A DNA stretch of 64,000 bases from Arsenicibacter rosenii (lineage in GTDB: Bacteria > Bacteroidota > Bacteroidia > Cytophagales > Spirosomataceae). A program made the translations under genes and the position numbers. Every line of letters starts with the position of its first letter. Position 1 is the stretch's first letter. Where the stretch lies: assembly GCF_001870735.1 (NCBI RefSeq), contig NZ_MORL01000007.1, positions 275,152-339,151 of the forward strand, written 5' to 3'. This document shows positions 17,632 to 27,016 of the stretch, piece after piece. Under the pieces are notes generated by a model. The model searched no databases. It was not told where the DNA came from and saw only the letters and a list, made by a program, of their open reading frames with translations.

Positions 17632-18162
17632 ATGACTGTTGAAAAACCTGTATTAATCTGTTTATACGGACCGGAAAGCGTCGGAAAAACCACATTAGCC
17701 CGCCAGCTGGCCGAACATTACCAGACGGTTTTTGTGCCGGAAGTCGCCCGTGATCTGATTACTTCCAACGACCTGACACCAGCCGATTACATCCGTATAG
17801 GCAAAGCACAAACCGATGCTGTAAAAAATGCGATAGCGTTGGCCAATAAATTAGTAATTTGTGATACGGATCTGATTACAACCGAACTGTATGCGCAGAT
17901 TTATCTGAACGAAGTACCGCCGGTATTGTATGAGCTGGAGCAGGAAATAGGCTATGACCGGCATTTTCTGCTCGACATCGATGTCCCCTGGATTGCCGAC
18001 GGCCTGCGTGATCTCGGACACCGGCGTGAAGAAATTTACGCGATGTTTCAGGAGGCATTAATCCGGCGGGGGCTTGATTACGTACATGTTGCAGGAAGCT
18101 GGGAGGCACGCTGGCAGATTGTAACGACAGAAATTGATCGGTTGTTGAAAAGGGACAGGTAA
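17632..18162 (+). CDS. NadR-type nucleoside kinase (AAA_28 family ATPase)
   Basis: This 176-residue P-loop protein has the Walker A motif GPESVGKTTLARQLAEHY, followed by FVPEVARDL. Together these are characteristic of the ribosylnicotinamide kinase domain of NadR and of stand-alone relatives. ICDTDLITT is the Walker-B-like strand. The nucleotidyltransferase domain of full NadR is absent. It probably phosphorylates nicotinamide riboside or a related nucleoside in NAD salvage, but stand-alone members are not well characterised. It lies between an rRNA-modifying enzyme and a histidine kinase without evident functional link. Confidence 0.8.
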   Translation: MTVEKPVLICLYGPESVGKTTLARQLAEHYQTVFVPEVARDLITSNDLTPADYIRIGKAQTDAVKNAIALANKLVICDTDLITTELYAQIYLNEVPPVLYELEQEIGYDRHFLLDIDVPWIADGLRDLGHRREEIYAMFQEALIRRGLDYVHVAGSWEARWQIVTTEIDRLLKRDR

Positions 18163-18234
18163 GATCAGACCTGACCTCCCGGATCATAGAACCCTTTTTA
18201 TATTAATCTTGTCTGTCAGCAAAAGCAAGTAAGG

Positions 18235-19599
18235 ATGAAGGATGTGTGGCACAGCTATTCGCAGTTGCGGGTATTGCTGGACGGGATGCTCATCATGATG
18301 GTGCTATACGGTTTGTTGTCGTACTGGCAGCAGCGTAAAGCCATTTACTGGCAATATGCGCTCTATATTGTCTGTATGATGGTTACATTCCGGTTGCTGG
18401 ATCAGGACTATGGCAAGGTAAACTACCTGCCCGGCATGAACTATACGGTAGTGTTCATGGAGACATTCGCCTTTAGTTTTTACATGCAGTTTGCGATCCT
18501 GCTGATGAATATCCGCGAAAATGATCTGTTCAGTTTCCGGCTTCTGCGGGGAATGACCGGCCTCCTGGTTGTGCATCTGCTGCTTGATACGGTTCTTGTG
18601 CTGACCCATGTATCTGATACCATCCGGAGTGAGATCTATACGCTCGACCGCTATCTGCTGGGTATCGGCGCCCTGATTATTGTACCGCGTATTATCCGGT
18701 TACGGCATCAGGTCATGGTCTATTTTATTGTCGGATCCTTCTTTTTCATCTTTGCCTGCATTTTTGCGTTATCGACCAATTTCTTCCCGTCTGTTTTTAT
18801 CCGGCGGCCGGATCTGCCCTTCGGTTATCCGGTCACGTACATTGAGCTGGGCGTAGTGGCCGAAGTGCTTTGTTTCACGCTGGGTATTTCGCGGCTCAAT
18901 CACCTGACCGAACTGGAAAAAATCAGTGTGCAGGCGCAATTGATCGATCAGTTGCAGGAAAATGAGAAGAAACAGCAGAAAATCAGCCGGTTGCGCGACG
19001 AAATTGCCCGCGATCTGCACGATGAGGTGGGCTCTGACCTGAGTGCCATTACCTTACTGAGCCGGTCGGCCCGAAAACAGGTTTACGAACAGCCCGAACA
19101 GGTAATGGATACCCTGAACACAATCGGTCAGACGTCGAAAAAGGTTCTGGGAGCTATCCGGGATATTGTCTGGAGCCTGAACTCGTCGCAGCGTACCTAC
19201 GAGAACCTGACGTTCCGGATGCGGGAAATGGCGTATAGTCTTTTTGAAAATACGACAACCTCGCTTCATTTTGACTTTCTGGCGATTACACCGGACGACA
19301 TTATTCCGGTTGATCAGCGACGGGATATTTTTCTGTTTTATAAAGAGTCGCTACACAACATTCTGCGGCATGCACAAGCGGCTAATGTGTGTGTCAGCCT
19401 GTCGCTGACAGAAGACAGACTGAGGCTTGACATAAAAGATGACGGAGTTGGCTTCAGTCCGGCGGCTACTCGTGGCGGGAACGGGCTTCAGTTTTTGCGG
19501 CAGCGGGCCGACTCACTGGGCGGGGTTCTGGAAATTACTTCGGTAACCGGACAGGGCACGTCGATTGTGCTGGCCTGTCCGGTTGGTATCCCTGCCTGA
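18235..19599 (+). CDS. Membrane sensor histidine kinase, HisKA_3 type, orphan
   Basis: The 454-residue protein has about seven N-terminal membrane helices (residues 15-225). A coiled-coil-like linker follows (LTELEKISVQAQLIDQLQENEKKQQ). The HisKA_3 dimerisation domain has phospho-acceptor His262 in ARDLHDEVGSDLSAI. The HATPase_c domain has the N-box region FLFYKESLHNILRHAQA and the G-box DDGVGFSP...GGNGLQFL. This is a NarL/LytS-style bacterial kinase. No response regulator is adjacent, so the partner must be encoded elsewhere. The gene ends exactly where the convergent DUF4142 lipoprotein ends. Confidence 0.9.
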   Translation: MKDVWHSYSQLRVLLDGMLIMMVLYGLLSYWQQRKAIYWQYALYIVCMMVTFRLLDQDYGKVNYLPGMNYTVVFMETFAFSFYMQFAILLMNIRENDLFSFRLLRGMTGLLVVHLLLDTVLVLTHVSDTIRSEIYTLDRYLLGIGALIIVPRIIRLRHQVMVYFIVGSFFFIFACIFALSTNFFPSVFIRRPDLPFGYPVTYIELGVVAEVLCFTLGISRLNHLTELEKISVQAQLIDQLQENEKKQQKISRLRDEIARDLHDEVGSDLSAITLLSRSARKQVYEQPEQVMDTLNTIGQTSKKVLGAIRDIVWSLNSSQRTYENLTFRMREMAYSLFENTTTSLHFDFLAITPDDIIPVDQRRDIFLFYKESLHNILRHAQAANVCVSLSLTEDRLRLDIKDDGVGFSPAATRGGNGLQFLRQRADSLGGVLEITSVTGQGTSIVLACPVGIPA

Positions 19600-20169
19600 T
19601 TACATCGCTTTGTCGATGTTTTTGATGGCATCATAATGTTTCTGCAGCGTAGGCAGTGTTTTAGCCGCAAATGCCTTGATTTCCATATCTTTGGCATCAT
19701 CAGCAGCTTCCTTGAAATGGTCGATGTCTTCTTTATGATCATCCACCATCATTTTCACGTACTTCTTGTCGAATTCAGCGCCTGACAGTTTGCTCAGTTC
19801 ATCAACGTGTTTCTGGTGATCTTCGCCCATAGTCGATGGCAGGGTAATGTTTTTGCTGGTTGCCAGTGTTTTAAGCTCTTCATTTGCTTTTGAGTGGTCT
19901 TCAACCATCATGGCTCCGAAGTCTTTTACGGCCTGGCTCTGAGCCTTTTCCTGTGCCAGACGGCCCAGTTCAACTTCCATCATCCCGCCGCTGGCCGCTT
20001 TTACCGCAAACTCTGAATCATCATCATCCTGCGTCGGCTCTTTAGCCTCGTTCATGTCCTCGGCTTGTTCAACACTATCTTCATTTTTCTTCGATTCTGA
20101 ACTACAGGCCTGGAATGTGAAAACACCAAGCGAAAAAATGAATAAGAGGGTCACTCGTTTCATGGTCAT
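19600..20169 (-). CDS. DUF4142 lipoprotein
   Basis: The precursor has about 189 residues. The N-terminus MKRVTLLFIFSLGVFTFQACSS is a lipoprotein signal peptide with cysteine in the lipobox. An acidic linker (EDSVEQAEDMNEAKEPTQDDDD) follows. Then comes a DUF4142 helical-bundle domain: GGMMEVELGRLAQEKAQSQAVKDFGAMMVEDHSKANEELKTLA and a repeat of the same MVDDHKEDIDHF pattern. The fold is ferritin-like, but metal binding is not established. Two ATG codons lie 6 bases apart (20169 and 20163), and either could be the start. The gene is likely monocistronic and possibly stress-related, as DUF4142 proteins often are. Confidence 0.85.
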   Translation of the reverse strand: MTMKRVTLLFIFSLGVFTFQACSSESKKNEDSVEQAEDMNEAKEPTQDDDDSEFAVKAASGGMMEVELGRLAQEKAQSQAVKDFGAMMVEDHSKANEELKTLATSKNITLPSTMGEDHQKHVDELSKLSGAEFDKKYVKMMVDDHKEDIDHFKEAADDAKDMEIKAFAAKTLPTLQKHYDAIKNIDKAM

Positions 20170-20260
20170 ATCTGTTTTGTTGAGTCTGGAAACAGAACAG
20201 TCTGTAGAATCGATAGTTTTTGAGAAGAAGAATAAATGAGCGAACGGGCCGGACGAGAAA

Positions 20261-20297
20261 ACAAAAATAGCTGCCGTAGAAGACCCCGGCAGCTATT
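20261..20297 (-). terminator. Terminator-like hairpin
   Basis: An 11-bp perfect stem (20266-20276 with 20287-20297) is followed on the minus strand by a T-rich run. It is the last of three hairpins downstream of the DUF4861 gene and lies close to the DUF4142 promoter region. Confidence 0.6.
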
Positions 20298-20338
20298 ATA
20301 AAACACCTAAAAATCTATAACCTGAATGATGATTCGTG

Positions 20339-20379
20339 AGAAAAAGAAAATAGCCACCTGGAAACGCCAGATGGCTATT
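20339..20379 (-). terminator. Terminator-like hairpin
   Basis: A 13-bp stem with one C-A mismatch (20349-20361 with 20367-20379) is followed on the minus strand by a T-rich run at 20339-20350. It is the second of three hairpins downstream of the DUF4861 gene. Confidence 0.6.
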
Positions 20380-20573
20380 CAAATCAGACAGTAAGTAAAG
20401 TTGACTTGTAATCGGTGTTTACCACTGTGCTAACCATATTGCTAACCACCTATGTACGAAGTTTATACGGCACTATATCCTTCGTTTAGAATGCATGGTA
20501 CAAGATTACGGGGTCAGGGTTAGAGTACCGTTACAAAAAAATTAGAAATAAATTAGATTTGGTCCGGCCTCTG

Positions 20574-20598
20574 AAAAAAGCGGCTTTTCCGGCTGCTT
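20574..20598 (-). terminator. Terminator immediately after the DUF4861 gene
   Basis: On the minus strand a 7-bp stem with one A-C mismatch begins at the stop codon and is followed by six T residues. Confidence 0.65.
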
Positions 20599-21716
20599 TA
20601 AGGCTTCACCTGAACCTGTAGGGGCGCCTGAATCTGCTGGCTGAAGGCATGAAGGTAATTCATCCAGGCCTGGCCGGAGGTAATTTGCCCGGCTTTATCC
20701 CATGCGCCACCGGAATAATACGTGATGGTTTCGCCCGACGGAACGGCGATTTGCGCGAGGCCATGCTGGTATTGCCTGCGCATCGGCACGCTTCCTTTGG
20801 TAAACACGCAGCCAACCCCGATGGTGCCGTCTTTGCCATGTTGCGGCTCCCAATACGCCAGAATACCGTTTTGCTCATTAAGCAGCAATTGACCGGGTTC
20901 GGGGCGCAGCGTAATGCCGGCTACTAATGGGAGCGGTTTCCCGTAGGTGTGTTGCATTGCCACCACAATTTTGCTCAGCTGCGAACCGGCATCCAGCGAA
21001 ATCGTTTTGGTGGTATTTACCGTGATGCCTTTGAACGTGTAGGGGGCGTAGGTAACGCGGAACGTCGACCGCAGCGGACCGTTGTCCAATACCTCCCAGG
21101 TCTGGTAATTATGGACAAACTGGATAGAGTCGTTCAGGAAAACACCGATGTCGCCAGCGCCGAGGGTAAGACCAACATGGTAGTAATCAAGGCCTTCGCC
21201 ATGATCTTTGTGGTAGTCGTTCTGTTTGTACCACTTGTTCAGAATCAGCTGGTTGGTTCGTTTGGCCCAAATGTCGCTGCCATAGGCGTTGTCGGAGCGG
21301 CCGTTCAGGGCCTTGCCGTAAATCCGGAAGGCTACCTTGTCGTTTTCCCACGCAAAATCGTCGTAGCGCTCAGGCACATAACGGCAATAGGTTTTATCGG
21401 TCACCGGTGCGGGTTTCCCCTTGCGGAAAGTCAGTGTGATGGTCTGTTTAGGCGCTACCGAAAGCTGAACCAACAGATTTTGAACGGTCTTTGTCCCTCT
21501 GCGTTCAAACTGGCAGGGGACGGGCTTACCACCCAGCAGCACCTGTAGCTGGCTCGTATCGGCCTGTGGGTAGGCGCTGAGTACGGTCGGCCACGGAATA
21601 TCGACGACGGCATCGGTGAAGGCCGTTTCGCTGTTATTGGTTATCGCTACCGGCTTTTGTGCATAGGCATTCAGCGCGCAGGCACCGGCCAGTAGCAGAG
21701 AAAAGAAACGTTTCAT
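20598..21716 (-). CDS. DUF4861 family secreted protein
   Basis: The precursor has 372 residues with a signal peptide ending near LNAYAQ. The mature part begins with PVAITNNSETAFTDAVVDIPW. It continues with ICP-type beta-rich segments including WENDKVAFRIYG, GRSDNAYGSDIWAKRT and YHKDHGEGLDYYHVG, the characteristic blocks of DUF4861. Members occur in Bacteroidota polysaccharide-utilisation regions and are thought to act on uronic-acid-containing or related glycans. Here the gene is followed upstream on the same strand by a FucP-type sugar permease. It opens a group of sugar-catabolism genes reaching 29195. The exact activity is unknown. Confidence 0.8.
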   Translation of the reverse strand: MKRFFSLLLAGACALNAYAQKPVAITNNSETAFTDAVVDIPWPTVLSAYPQADTSQLQVLLGGKPVPCQFERRGTKTVQNLLVQLSVAPKQTITLTFRKGKPAPVTDKTYCRYVPERYDDFAWENDKVAFRIYGKALNGRSDNAYGSDIWAKRTNQLILNKWYKQNDYHKDHGEGLDYYHVGLTLGAGDIGVFLNDSIQFVHNYQTWEVLDNGPLRSTFRVTYAPYTFKGITVNTTKTISLDAGSQLSKIVVAMQHTYGKPLPLVAGITLRPEPGQLLLNEQNGILAYWEPQHGKDGTIGVGCVFTKGSVPMRRQYQHGLAQIAVPSGETITYYSGGAWDKAGQITSGQAWMNYLHAFSQQIQAPLQVQVKP

Positions 21717-21722
21717 AGGCGT

Positions 21723-21753
21723 AAAAAACGTGCTCCCGTTGCGGAGAGCACGT
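21723..21753 (-). terminator. Intrinsic terminator of the FucP-like permease gene
   Basis: An inverted repeat (ACGTGCT arm 21728-21734 with 21747-21753, extended with a bulge) is followed on the minus strand by six T residues (21723-21728). It lies between the permease and the DUF4861 gene. Confidence 0.8.
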
Positions 21754-21778
21754 GTGGAGGATGAGAGGGTTAATTAAG

Positions 21779-23041
21779 TTAATTTGGTTTTGAGAACCGG
21801 GCACCAAACAGGAAGATCACCGCATAGCAGATAATCGGCAGGTAGTAGGCCATGGCTACGTCGGTTTCGGCCACGCGGCCCATCAACGGCGGGAACAAGG
21901 CCCCCCCTACAACACCCATTACGATAAAGGACGAAGCTTGTTGCGTGTGTTTGCCCAGATCTTTCAGCCCCAGACTGAAAATAGTCGGGAACATGATGCT
22001 GAAGAAGAAGTTGAGCATCAGCAGAGCCGCAAATGAGGGCCAGCCCCAGCTTTGGGCAATGATCAGGCACATGATGATGTTGGCCAAAGCAAATGCGGCA
22101 AGCAGGCGATTCGGTGCGATAAACCGCATCAGGTACGTACCTACGAACCGGCCGATCATCATCATGACCATACTGGCTGAGAAATAATAGGCAGCGGATG
22201 TTTCGGGCAGGCCCATTTTTTCGACCCCATAGTTGATAAAAAAGGCCCATGTACCACCCTGAGCGGCAACGTTGAAGAGCTGCGCGATGGCGGCCCAGAT
22301 AAAGTGCCGGTGCTGAAAAAGGCCTTTAGACCCTTTCAGGTCGCCGGGTGTTGTCGGAACCGCATAGGCATCGGCTTCTTCTGTTTCGACCGCATGGGCA
22401 TCCTGTACGGGAGGTACTTTAACGAACACAAACGATACCGCGATGGCCAGGATTACGGAGCCAATCACCACATACAGCAGTTTTACCGAACCCAGATCGT
22501 CGGAGCCGGTTGTATTGCCGCCCAGAATGAAATAGCCGCCGATCGCTGGCCCGATTACAGCACCCAGCCCGTTAAAGGCCTGGGCAAAGTTGATGCGCTG
22601 ATCGCTGGTACGTACGTCGCCGAGACCGGCCACAAACGGGTGGGCAACGGTTTCGAGCGTTGCCAGGCCACAGGCCAGAATAAAGAGGGCAATCCGGAAA
22701 AAACCGAACGATTCGGCATTGGCCGCCGGAATAAACAGGAAGGCCCCGGCCGCATAGAGCGTCAGCCCCAGCAAGACCCCGTTTTTGTAGCCAAAGCGTT
22801 TCATAAACAGACCCGCCGGAATACCCATAACGGCATAGGCACCGAAAATCGAGAACTGTACCAGACCGGACTCGGCTTTGCTGACGTGGAGTACGTTCTG
22901 AAAATGCCGGTTCAGCACATCGCCCATCGTAATGGCAATCCCCCAGAGCATAAACAGGGACGTGACAAACACGAGGGTAGTAATGTATTTTTTTTCAGTA
23001 AAAGCGGCCGGTTTGCCGACCGCAGCAGGCGTTGCTTGCAT
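21779..23041 (-). CDS. Sugar MFS transporter, FucP (L-fucose:H+ symporter) family
   Basis: This 420-residue permease has about twelve membrane helices. The N-terminal part (VFVTSLFMLWGIAITMGDVLNRHFQNVLHVSKAESGLVQFSIFGAYAVMGIPAGLFMKRFGYKNGVLLGL) carries the FucP/GluP-family signature. ETVAHPFVAGLGD corresponds to the conserved ETAAN.Y segment. A cytoplasmic loop (residues 215-245) contains an acidic stretch, EETEADAY-like. It probably imports a monosaccharide such as fucose, glucose or galactose by proton symport. The terminator downstream means it can be expressed apart from the DUF4861 gene. Confidence 0.87.
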   Translation of the reverse strand: MQATPAAVGKPAAFTEKKYITTLVFVTSLFMLWGIAITMGDVLNRHFQNVLHVSKAESGLVQFSIFGAYAVMGIPAGLFMKRFGYKNGVLLGLTLYAAGAFLFIPAANAESFGFFRIALFILACGLATLETVAHPFVAGLGDVRTSDQRINFAQAFNGLGAVIGPAIGGYFILGGNTTGSDDLGSVKLLYVVIGSVILAIAVSFVFVKVPPVQDAHAVETEEADAYAVPTTPGDLKGSKGLFQHRHFIWAAIAQLFNVAAQGGTWAFFINYGVEKMGLPETSAAYYFSASMVMMMIGRFVGTYLMRFIAPNRLLAAFALANIIMCLIIAQSWGWPSFAALLMLNFFFSIMFPTIFSLGLKDLGKHTQQASSFIVMGVVGGALFPPLMGRVAETDVAMAYYLPIICYAVIFLFGARFSKPN

Positions 23042-23245
23042 GAACGAATTGGGTTAAGCGTTACATTTTGTTACAAGGTCATTGTAGTATAGGCAAAAAA
23101 CGGGATAATATACCCTAATCCGGCTACGGGAAGTAGAAAAACTCCGGTGCATACTGTAAGAAATTGTAAAATTTAAGGAAGTTGTAGGAGTATCCGGCGC
23201 CGGAAGTACGCTTTATCCAGTGATATGTAGCCTCATGGAAATGGC

Positions 23246-25777
23246 ATGAATAAGCCCGTTTTATCCCTTACGATACTGGGTGTAGGATTAGGGTGCCTGT
23301 TAAGTTTCACCCCGAATCTCCGGACAACAGTCAGTGATGAGTTATCGCCGGTCCGGACACCGGCCGATGAGTTACAAACGTTCCGGCTCGAACCCGGGCT
23401 GAACGCGCAGCTGGTTGCGTCGGAGCCAATGGTGCAGGATCCGGTGGTGATCAGCTTCGATGCCGACGGCCGGCTGTGGGTTGTCGGGATGCGGGGATTC
23501 ATGGCAACCATCGACGGAAAAGGCGAGAACCAGCCAACCGGCCGTGTGTCGGTGCTCGAAGACCTGAACGGCGACGGGCAGATGGATAAGAGTACCGTCT
23601 TTGCGGATAGTCTGGTTATGCCCCGCGCCCTTGCCCTGGTGCCTGGCGGCGCGCTGATCGGCGATTATCAGTCGCTCTGGTATGTGCAGGATCTGGACGG
23701 CGACCTGAAAGCAGACCGCAAAACGCTGGTCGATCCGAAATACTCGGCGGGCGGGTTACCCGAGCACGCGCCGAATGGCATGTGGCGGAATATTGATAAC
23801 TGGTACTACAATGCCAAGTCGCGGATCCGTTACCGGCTGACGGCCAATGGCGAATGGCAGCGCGATACTACCGAGTTTCGGGGCCAATGGGGGATCAGTC
23901 ATGATAACAGCGGACACCTGTATTACAATTACAACTGGTCGCAGCTGCACGCCGATCTGGTACCGCCCAATTATCTGAACCGGAACAAGCACCATACGCC
24001 GACAACCGGAATTGATTACGGGGTGACTCCCGAACGCCGCGTGTATCCGGTTCGTGCCACACCGGCCGTCAATCGCGGGTATATCCCCGGAACACTGGAT
24101 AAGGAAGGCCGTTTGCAGGAGTTTACCGCCGCCTGTTCGCCGTTTATCTACCGTGGCACGGCCTTGCCCCAAACGTTTCAGGGAAATGCGTTCGTCTGTG
24201 AACCGGCAGGCAATCTCATCAAGCGAAACAGGATTGAGGTGTCCGGCTTACTGCCGGCGGGACACGATCCGCATCCGGGACAGGAATTTCTGGCGTCAAC
24301 CGACGAGCGTTTCCGGCCGGTATATCTGGCGACCGGTCCCGACGGAGCCTTGTACATTGCCGATATGTACCGCGGTCTGATTCAGCACGGTGCATACATA
24401 ACTCCTTATCTGAAAGAACAAACCCTTGCCCGTAAGCTGGATGCCCCGGTACACGGTGGCCGCATCTGGCGCATCGTTCCGGCAGACTGGCACGCCCGGT
24501 TACCACAAACGCTGTCGAAGGCAGCAACCGGTGAGCTCGTCCGTGAACTGGCCAGTGCCGACGGCTGGCATCGCGACATGGCCCAGCGGCTGCTGGTCGA
24601 GCGGGCGGATAAAAGCAGTCTGACTCCGCTGGTACAACTGGCCCGGAAAGGACCCAATGAGTTAGGCCGGTTGCATGCGCTCTGGACGCTCGATGGTCTG
24701 GGCATGAGCCAGGCCGCGGTATTGATCCCGCTGTTGACGGATAAAAGTACGCTGATTCAGACCACGGCCTTACGGTTGCTGGAGCCTCTGGCGACAGCAA
24801 ATGCCGCCGTTCGGGCACAGGTAGCGGTTCAGCTGACCAACCGGATAAAAACGGCACCTGTTGAGGTGGCACTTCAGGTGGCGCTGTCTGCACGGGCGCT
24901 GGATATGAACGTGGCACATGCATTGCTTGCGCAGGTAGCCGCCCGATACAACGATCAGGCCTTGATCAGGGATGCTGTCATGAGCAGCCTGCAGGATCAG
25001 GAGCTGGTATTTCTGCGGAAACTGCGTGAATCTCCCCACTGGCAGACCCGTGAAACCGGTAAGGAAATCCTGCTGGAAATGCTGACTTCGGCAATTATCC
25101 GCAAAGCTGATGCGACGGAAATGACGGCGATGCTCAGCCTGCTGGATGTCCATAAACCCGCAGCCAGCTGGCAGCAACTGGCTATCTGGAACGGGATGAG
25201 TGCCTACGCAAACGATAAACAACGCAAACCCACAAAACTGGTAGCTGCGCCTGCGTTATTGGTACAAAAACAAAAAGCGCTGACACCCGAACAGCAAGCG
25301 GCCCTGAACAGCCTGTTCGAATGGCCGGGGCACTCAGTACAGGAAAGCCGGTCGGCGAAGCGTTTCGTGTTATCGGGTGAAGAGCAGAAGCTGTTTGTGC
25401 TTGGCCGCCAGCATTACCTGACCACCTGTGCAGGCTGTCACGGTAGCGACGGCAATGGTCTGAAGCGGTTTGCACCGCCGCTCAACGGCTCCGATTGGGT
25501 CACGGGAGACGAAAAGCGGCTGGCCCTGATTGTGCTGCACGGCCTTGAAGGCCCGATTGAGGTGGCGGGCAAAACATATGACTCGCCGGAGATTCTGCCG
25601 GTTATGCCGTCGCTGGCTACGATGGACGATGCTGCCATTTCTGCCGTCCTGATGTATATCCGGAATGCCTGGAGCAACGACGGCGGGCCAATTAACCGGC
25701 GGACGGTGAGCATGACCCGCGTCTTGTCGCAGGGCCGCGTTATGCCGTGGACGGCCAAAGAATTAAACCAGCAATAA
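23246..25777 (+). CDS. Membrane-bound dehydrogenase-type protein with HEAT repeats and cytochrome c domain
   Basis: The 843-residue exported protein has three parts. Residues 40-410 form an NHL/PQQ-dehydrogenase-like beta-propeller with the phrases MVQDPVVISFDADGRLWVVGMRGF, VSVLEDLNGDGQMDKSTVFAD and GPDGALYIADMYRG, as in the PVC-type putative membrane-bound dehydrogenase family. Residues about 420-640 are helical HEAT-like repeats. The C-terminus is a class I cytochrome c with haem motif Cys728-x2-Cys731-His732 (TTCAGCHGSDGNG) and a methionine ligand candidate in ILPVMPSL. Such proteins probably oxidise sugars or alcohols in the periplasm and pass electrons to the respiratory chain. It starts a forward run of four catabolic genes. 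Confidence 0.85.
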   Translation: MNKPVLSLTILGVGLGCLLSFTPNLRTTVSDELSPVRTPADELQTFRLEPGLNAQLVASEPMVQDPVVISFDADGRLWVVGMRGFMATIDGKGENQPTGRVSVLEDLNGDGQMDKSTVFADSLVMPRALALVPGGALIGDYQSLWYVQDLDGDLKADRKTLVDPKYSAGGLPEHAPNGMWRNIDNWYYNAKSRIRYRLTANGEWQRDTTEFRGQWGISHDNSGHLYYNYNWSQLHADLVPPNYLNRNKHHTPTTGIDYGVTPERRVYPVRATPAVNRGYIPGTLDKEGRLQEFTAACSPFIYRGTALPQTFQGNAFVCEPAGNLIKRNRIEVSGLLPAGHDPHPGQEFLASTDERFRPVYLATGPDGALYIADMYRGLIQHGAYITPYLKEQTLARKLDAPVHGGRIWRIVPADWHARLPQTLSKAATGELVRELASADGWHRDMAQRLLVERADKSSLTPLVQLARKGPNELGRLHALWTLDGLGMSQAAVLIPLLTDKSTLIQTTALRLLEPLATANAAVRAQVAVQLTNRIKTAPVEVALQVALSARALDMNVAHALLAQVAARYNDQALIRDAVMSSLQDQELVFLRKLRESPHWQTRETGKEILLEMLTSAIIRKADATEMTAMLSLLDVHKPAASWQQLAIWNGMSAYANDKQRKPTKLVAAPALLVQKQKALTPEQQAALNSLFEWPGHSVQESRSAKRFVLSGEEQKLFVLGRQHYLTTCAGCHGSDGNGLKRFAPPLNGSDWVTGDEKRLALIVLHGLEGPIEVAGKTYDSPEILPVMPSLATMDDAAISAVLMYIRNAWSNDGGPINRRTVSMTRVLSQGRVMPWTAKELNQQ

Positions 25778-25783
25778 CCGTAC

Positions 25784-25866
25784 GGGCGACCCCACGTGGT
25801 CGCCCAAATCAATAATAGACCCACGTGGTCGCCCAAATCAATAATAGACCCACGTGGTCGCCCAAA
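25784..25866. repeat. 29-bp tandem repeat with CACGTG palindromes
   Basis: A 29-base unit beginning CCCACGTGGTCGCCCAAATC is repeated with exact period: starts at 25791, 25820 and 25849, the last copy partial. Each copy has the palindrome CCACGTGG. The first also forms an 8-bp hairpin (25784-25791 with 25798-25805). It fills the 109-base gap between two co-directional genes. Confidence 0.9.
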
Positions 25867-25886
25867 AACGAAAACCAGATAACCCG

Positions 25887-26951
25887 ATGAATCGACGAAC
25901 GTTTCTACAGCGATCAGCACTCGGAGCCGCCGCGTTCTCGGTGCCCGCATGGCCGATGGCAGGTTTTGCCAACGAAGTACCGATGGGAGTGGTTGTCCAT
26001 TCCTACGGCTTTCGCTGGAACTCCAGGGTGAGCAGCCGGAACTATCCGGGGTTTACCAATGCCATTGACCTGCTGGAGCATTGCCACGACATTGGTGCCG
26101 GCGGCATTCAGGTGGTGGTCAAGGACTGGAGCACCGATTTTGCCAGTAAAGTGCGCGACCGGCGCGAAAAGCTGGGCATGTACCTCGAAGGCTCTATCGG
26201 GATGCCGAAAAAAGCGGAGGATGTACCGGCGTTTGAGCAGGATGTACAGCGCGCCCGGGAGGCCGGGGTACAGGTGCTGCGGACGGTTAGTCTGGGGGGG
26301 CGGCGGTATGAAACCTTTAAGACGCTGGGTGAATTCCGGCAGTTTCAGCAGGCGGGGCTGGCGGCCCTGCAACTAGCCGAACCCGTGTTGCGGAAACACA
26401 AGGTCAAACTTGCCGTAGAAAACCATAAAGACTGGCGGGCTCCGGAACTGGTGGCCGTCCTGAAACAGGTCAGCAGTGAATACATAGGCACGACCATCGA
26501 TTTCGGCAACAGCATTGCCTTGCTCGAAGACCCGATGGAGGTCCTGCAGGCGCTGGCGCCGTATGTGATGAGTACCCATATCAAAGACATGGCCGTTGAG
26601 GAATATACAGACGGCTTTCTGCTGTCGGAGGTGCCGCTTGGAACCGGTATCCTTGATTTGCCGAAGATGGTGGCGATCTGTAAACAACATAATCCGTCGG
26701 TAACCTTCAACCTCGAAATGATCACCCGTGATCCGCTCGAAATCCCCTGCCTGAAAGAAGGATACTGGGCCACATTTGCCGATGTACCAGCCACAGAACT
26801 GGCACGTACCCTGCATATGGTCAGAACCCATAAACCCAAACAGGCATTGCCGCGAACAACCCCCTTATCGCCCGAAACCCGGTTGGCAACGGAAGAGGAA
26901 AACATCATCTCCTGCCTGACTTACAGTAAAAACAAGCTGGCGATGCGGTAA
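25887..26951 (+). CDS. Sugar phosphate isomerase/epimerase-family TIM-barrel protein, Tat-exported
   Basis: From the ATG at 25887 the protein has 354 residues. A twin-arginine signal is visible at once (MNRRTFLQRSALGAAAFSVPAWP), so the protein is probably folded and exported by Tat. The rest is a xylose-isomerase-like TIM barrel: IGAGGIQVVVKDW, LAVENHKDWRAPELVAVLK, IGTTIDFGNSIALLEDP and STHIKDMAVEEY carry the likely metal-binding Glu, Asp and His residues. The frame is open back to a GTG at 25854, but that lies inside the tandem repeat. Its place between the cytochrome-linked dehydrogenase and an SDR suggests a role in turning over an oxidised sugar. Confidence 0.87.
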   Translation: MNRRTFLQRSALGAAAFSVPAWPMAGFANEVPMGVVVHSYGFRWNSRVSSRNYPGFTNAIDLLEHCHDIGAGGIQVVVKDWSTDFASKVRDRREKLGMYLEGSIGMPKKAEDVPAFEQDVQRAREAGVQVLRTVSLGGRRYETFKTLGEFRQFQQAGLAALQLAEPVLRKHKVKLAVENHKDWRAPELVAVLKQVSSEYIGTTIDFGNSIALLEDPMEVLQALAPYVMSTHIKDMAVEEYTDGFLLSEVPLGTGILDLPKMVAICKQHNPSVTFNLEMITRDPLEIPCLKEGYWATFADVPATELARTLHMVRTHKPKQALPRTTPLSPETRLATEEENIISCLTYSKNKLAMR

Positions 26952-27016
26952 CGGTTGACTGTAAAATGACTAAGTGTTAGCTGCTATTATTTATTACTCA
27001 TTATCCAGTAAAAAGA

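Larger units (their letters stand above)
20170..20597. other. Intergenic region with three minus-strand terminator-like hairpins
   Basis: No coding potential is seen in this 428-base region. Reading on the minus strand from the DUF4861 gene there are three successive hairpins (20574-20598, 20348-20379 and 20261-20297), each followed by a T-rich run. Between them is an AT-rich stretch with a repeated GCTAACCA word near 20430-20446. The promoter of the DUF4142 gene should lie close to 20170-20250. Confidence 0.55.

Noticed and set aside
22304..23092. 262-codon plus-strand frame over the FucP-like gene
   Set aside because: Antisense shadow with charged, low-similarity composition; the permease on the other strand has clear family motifs.
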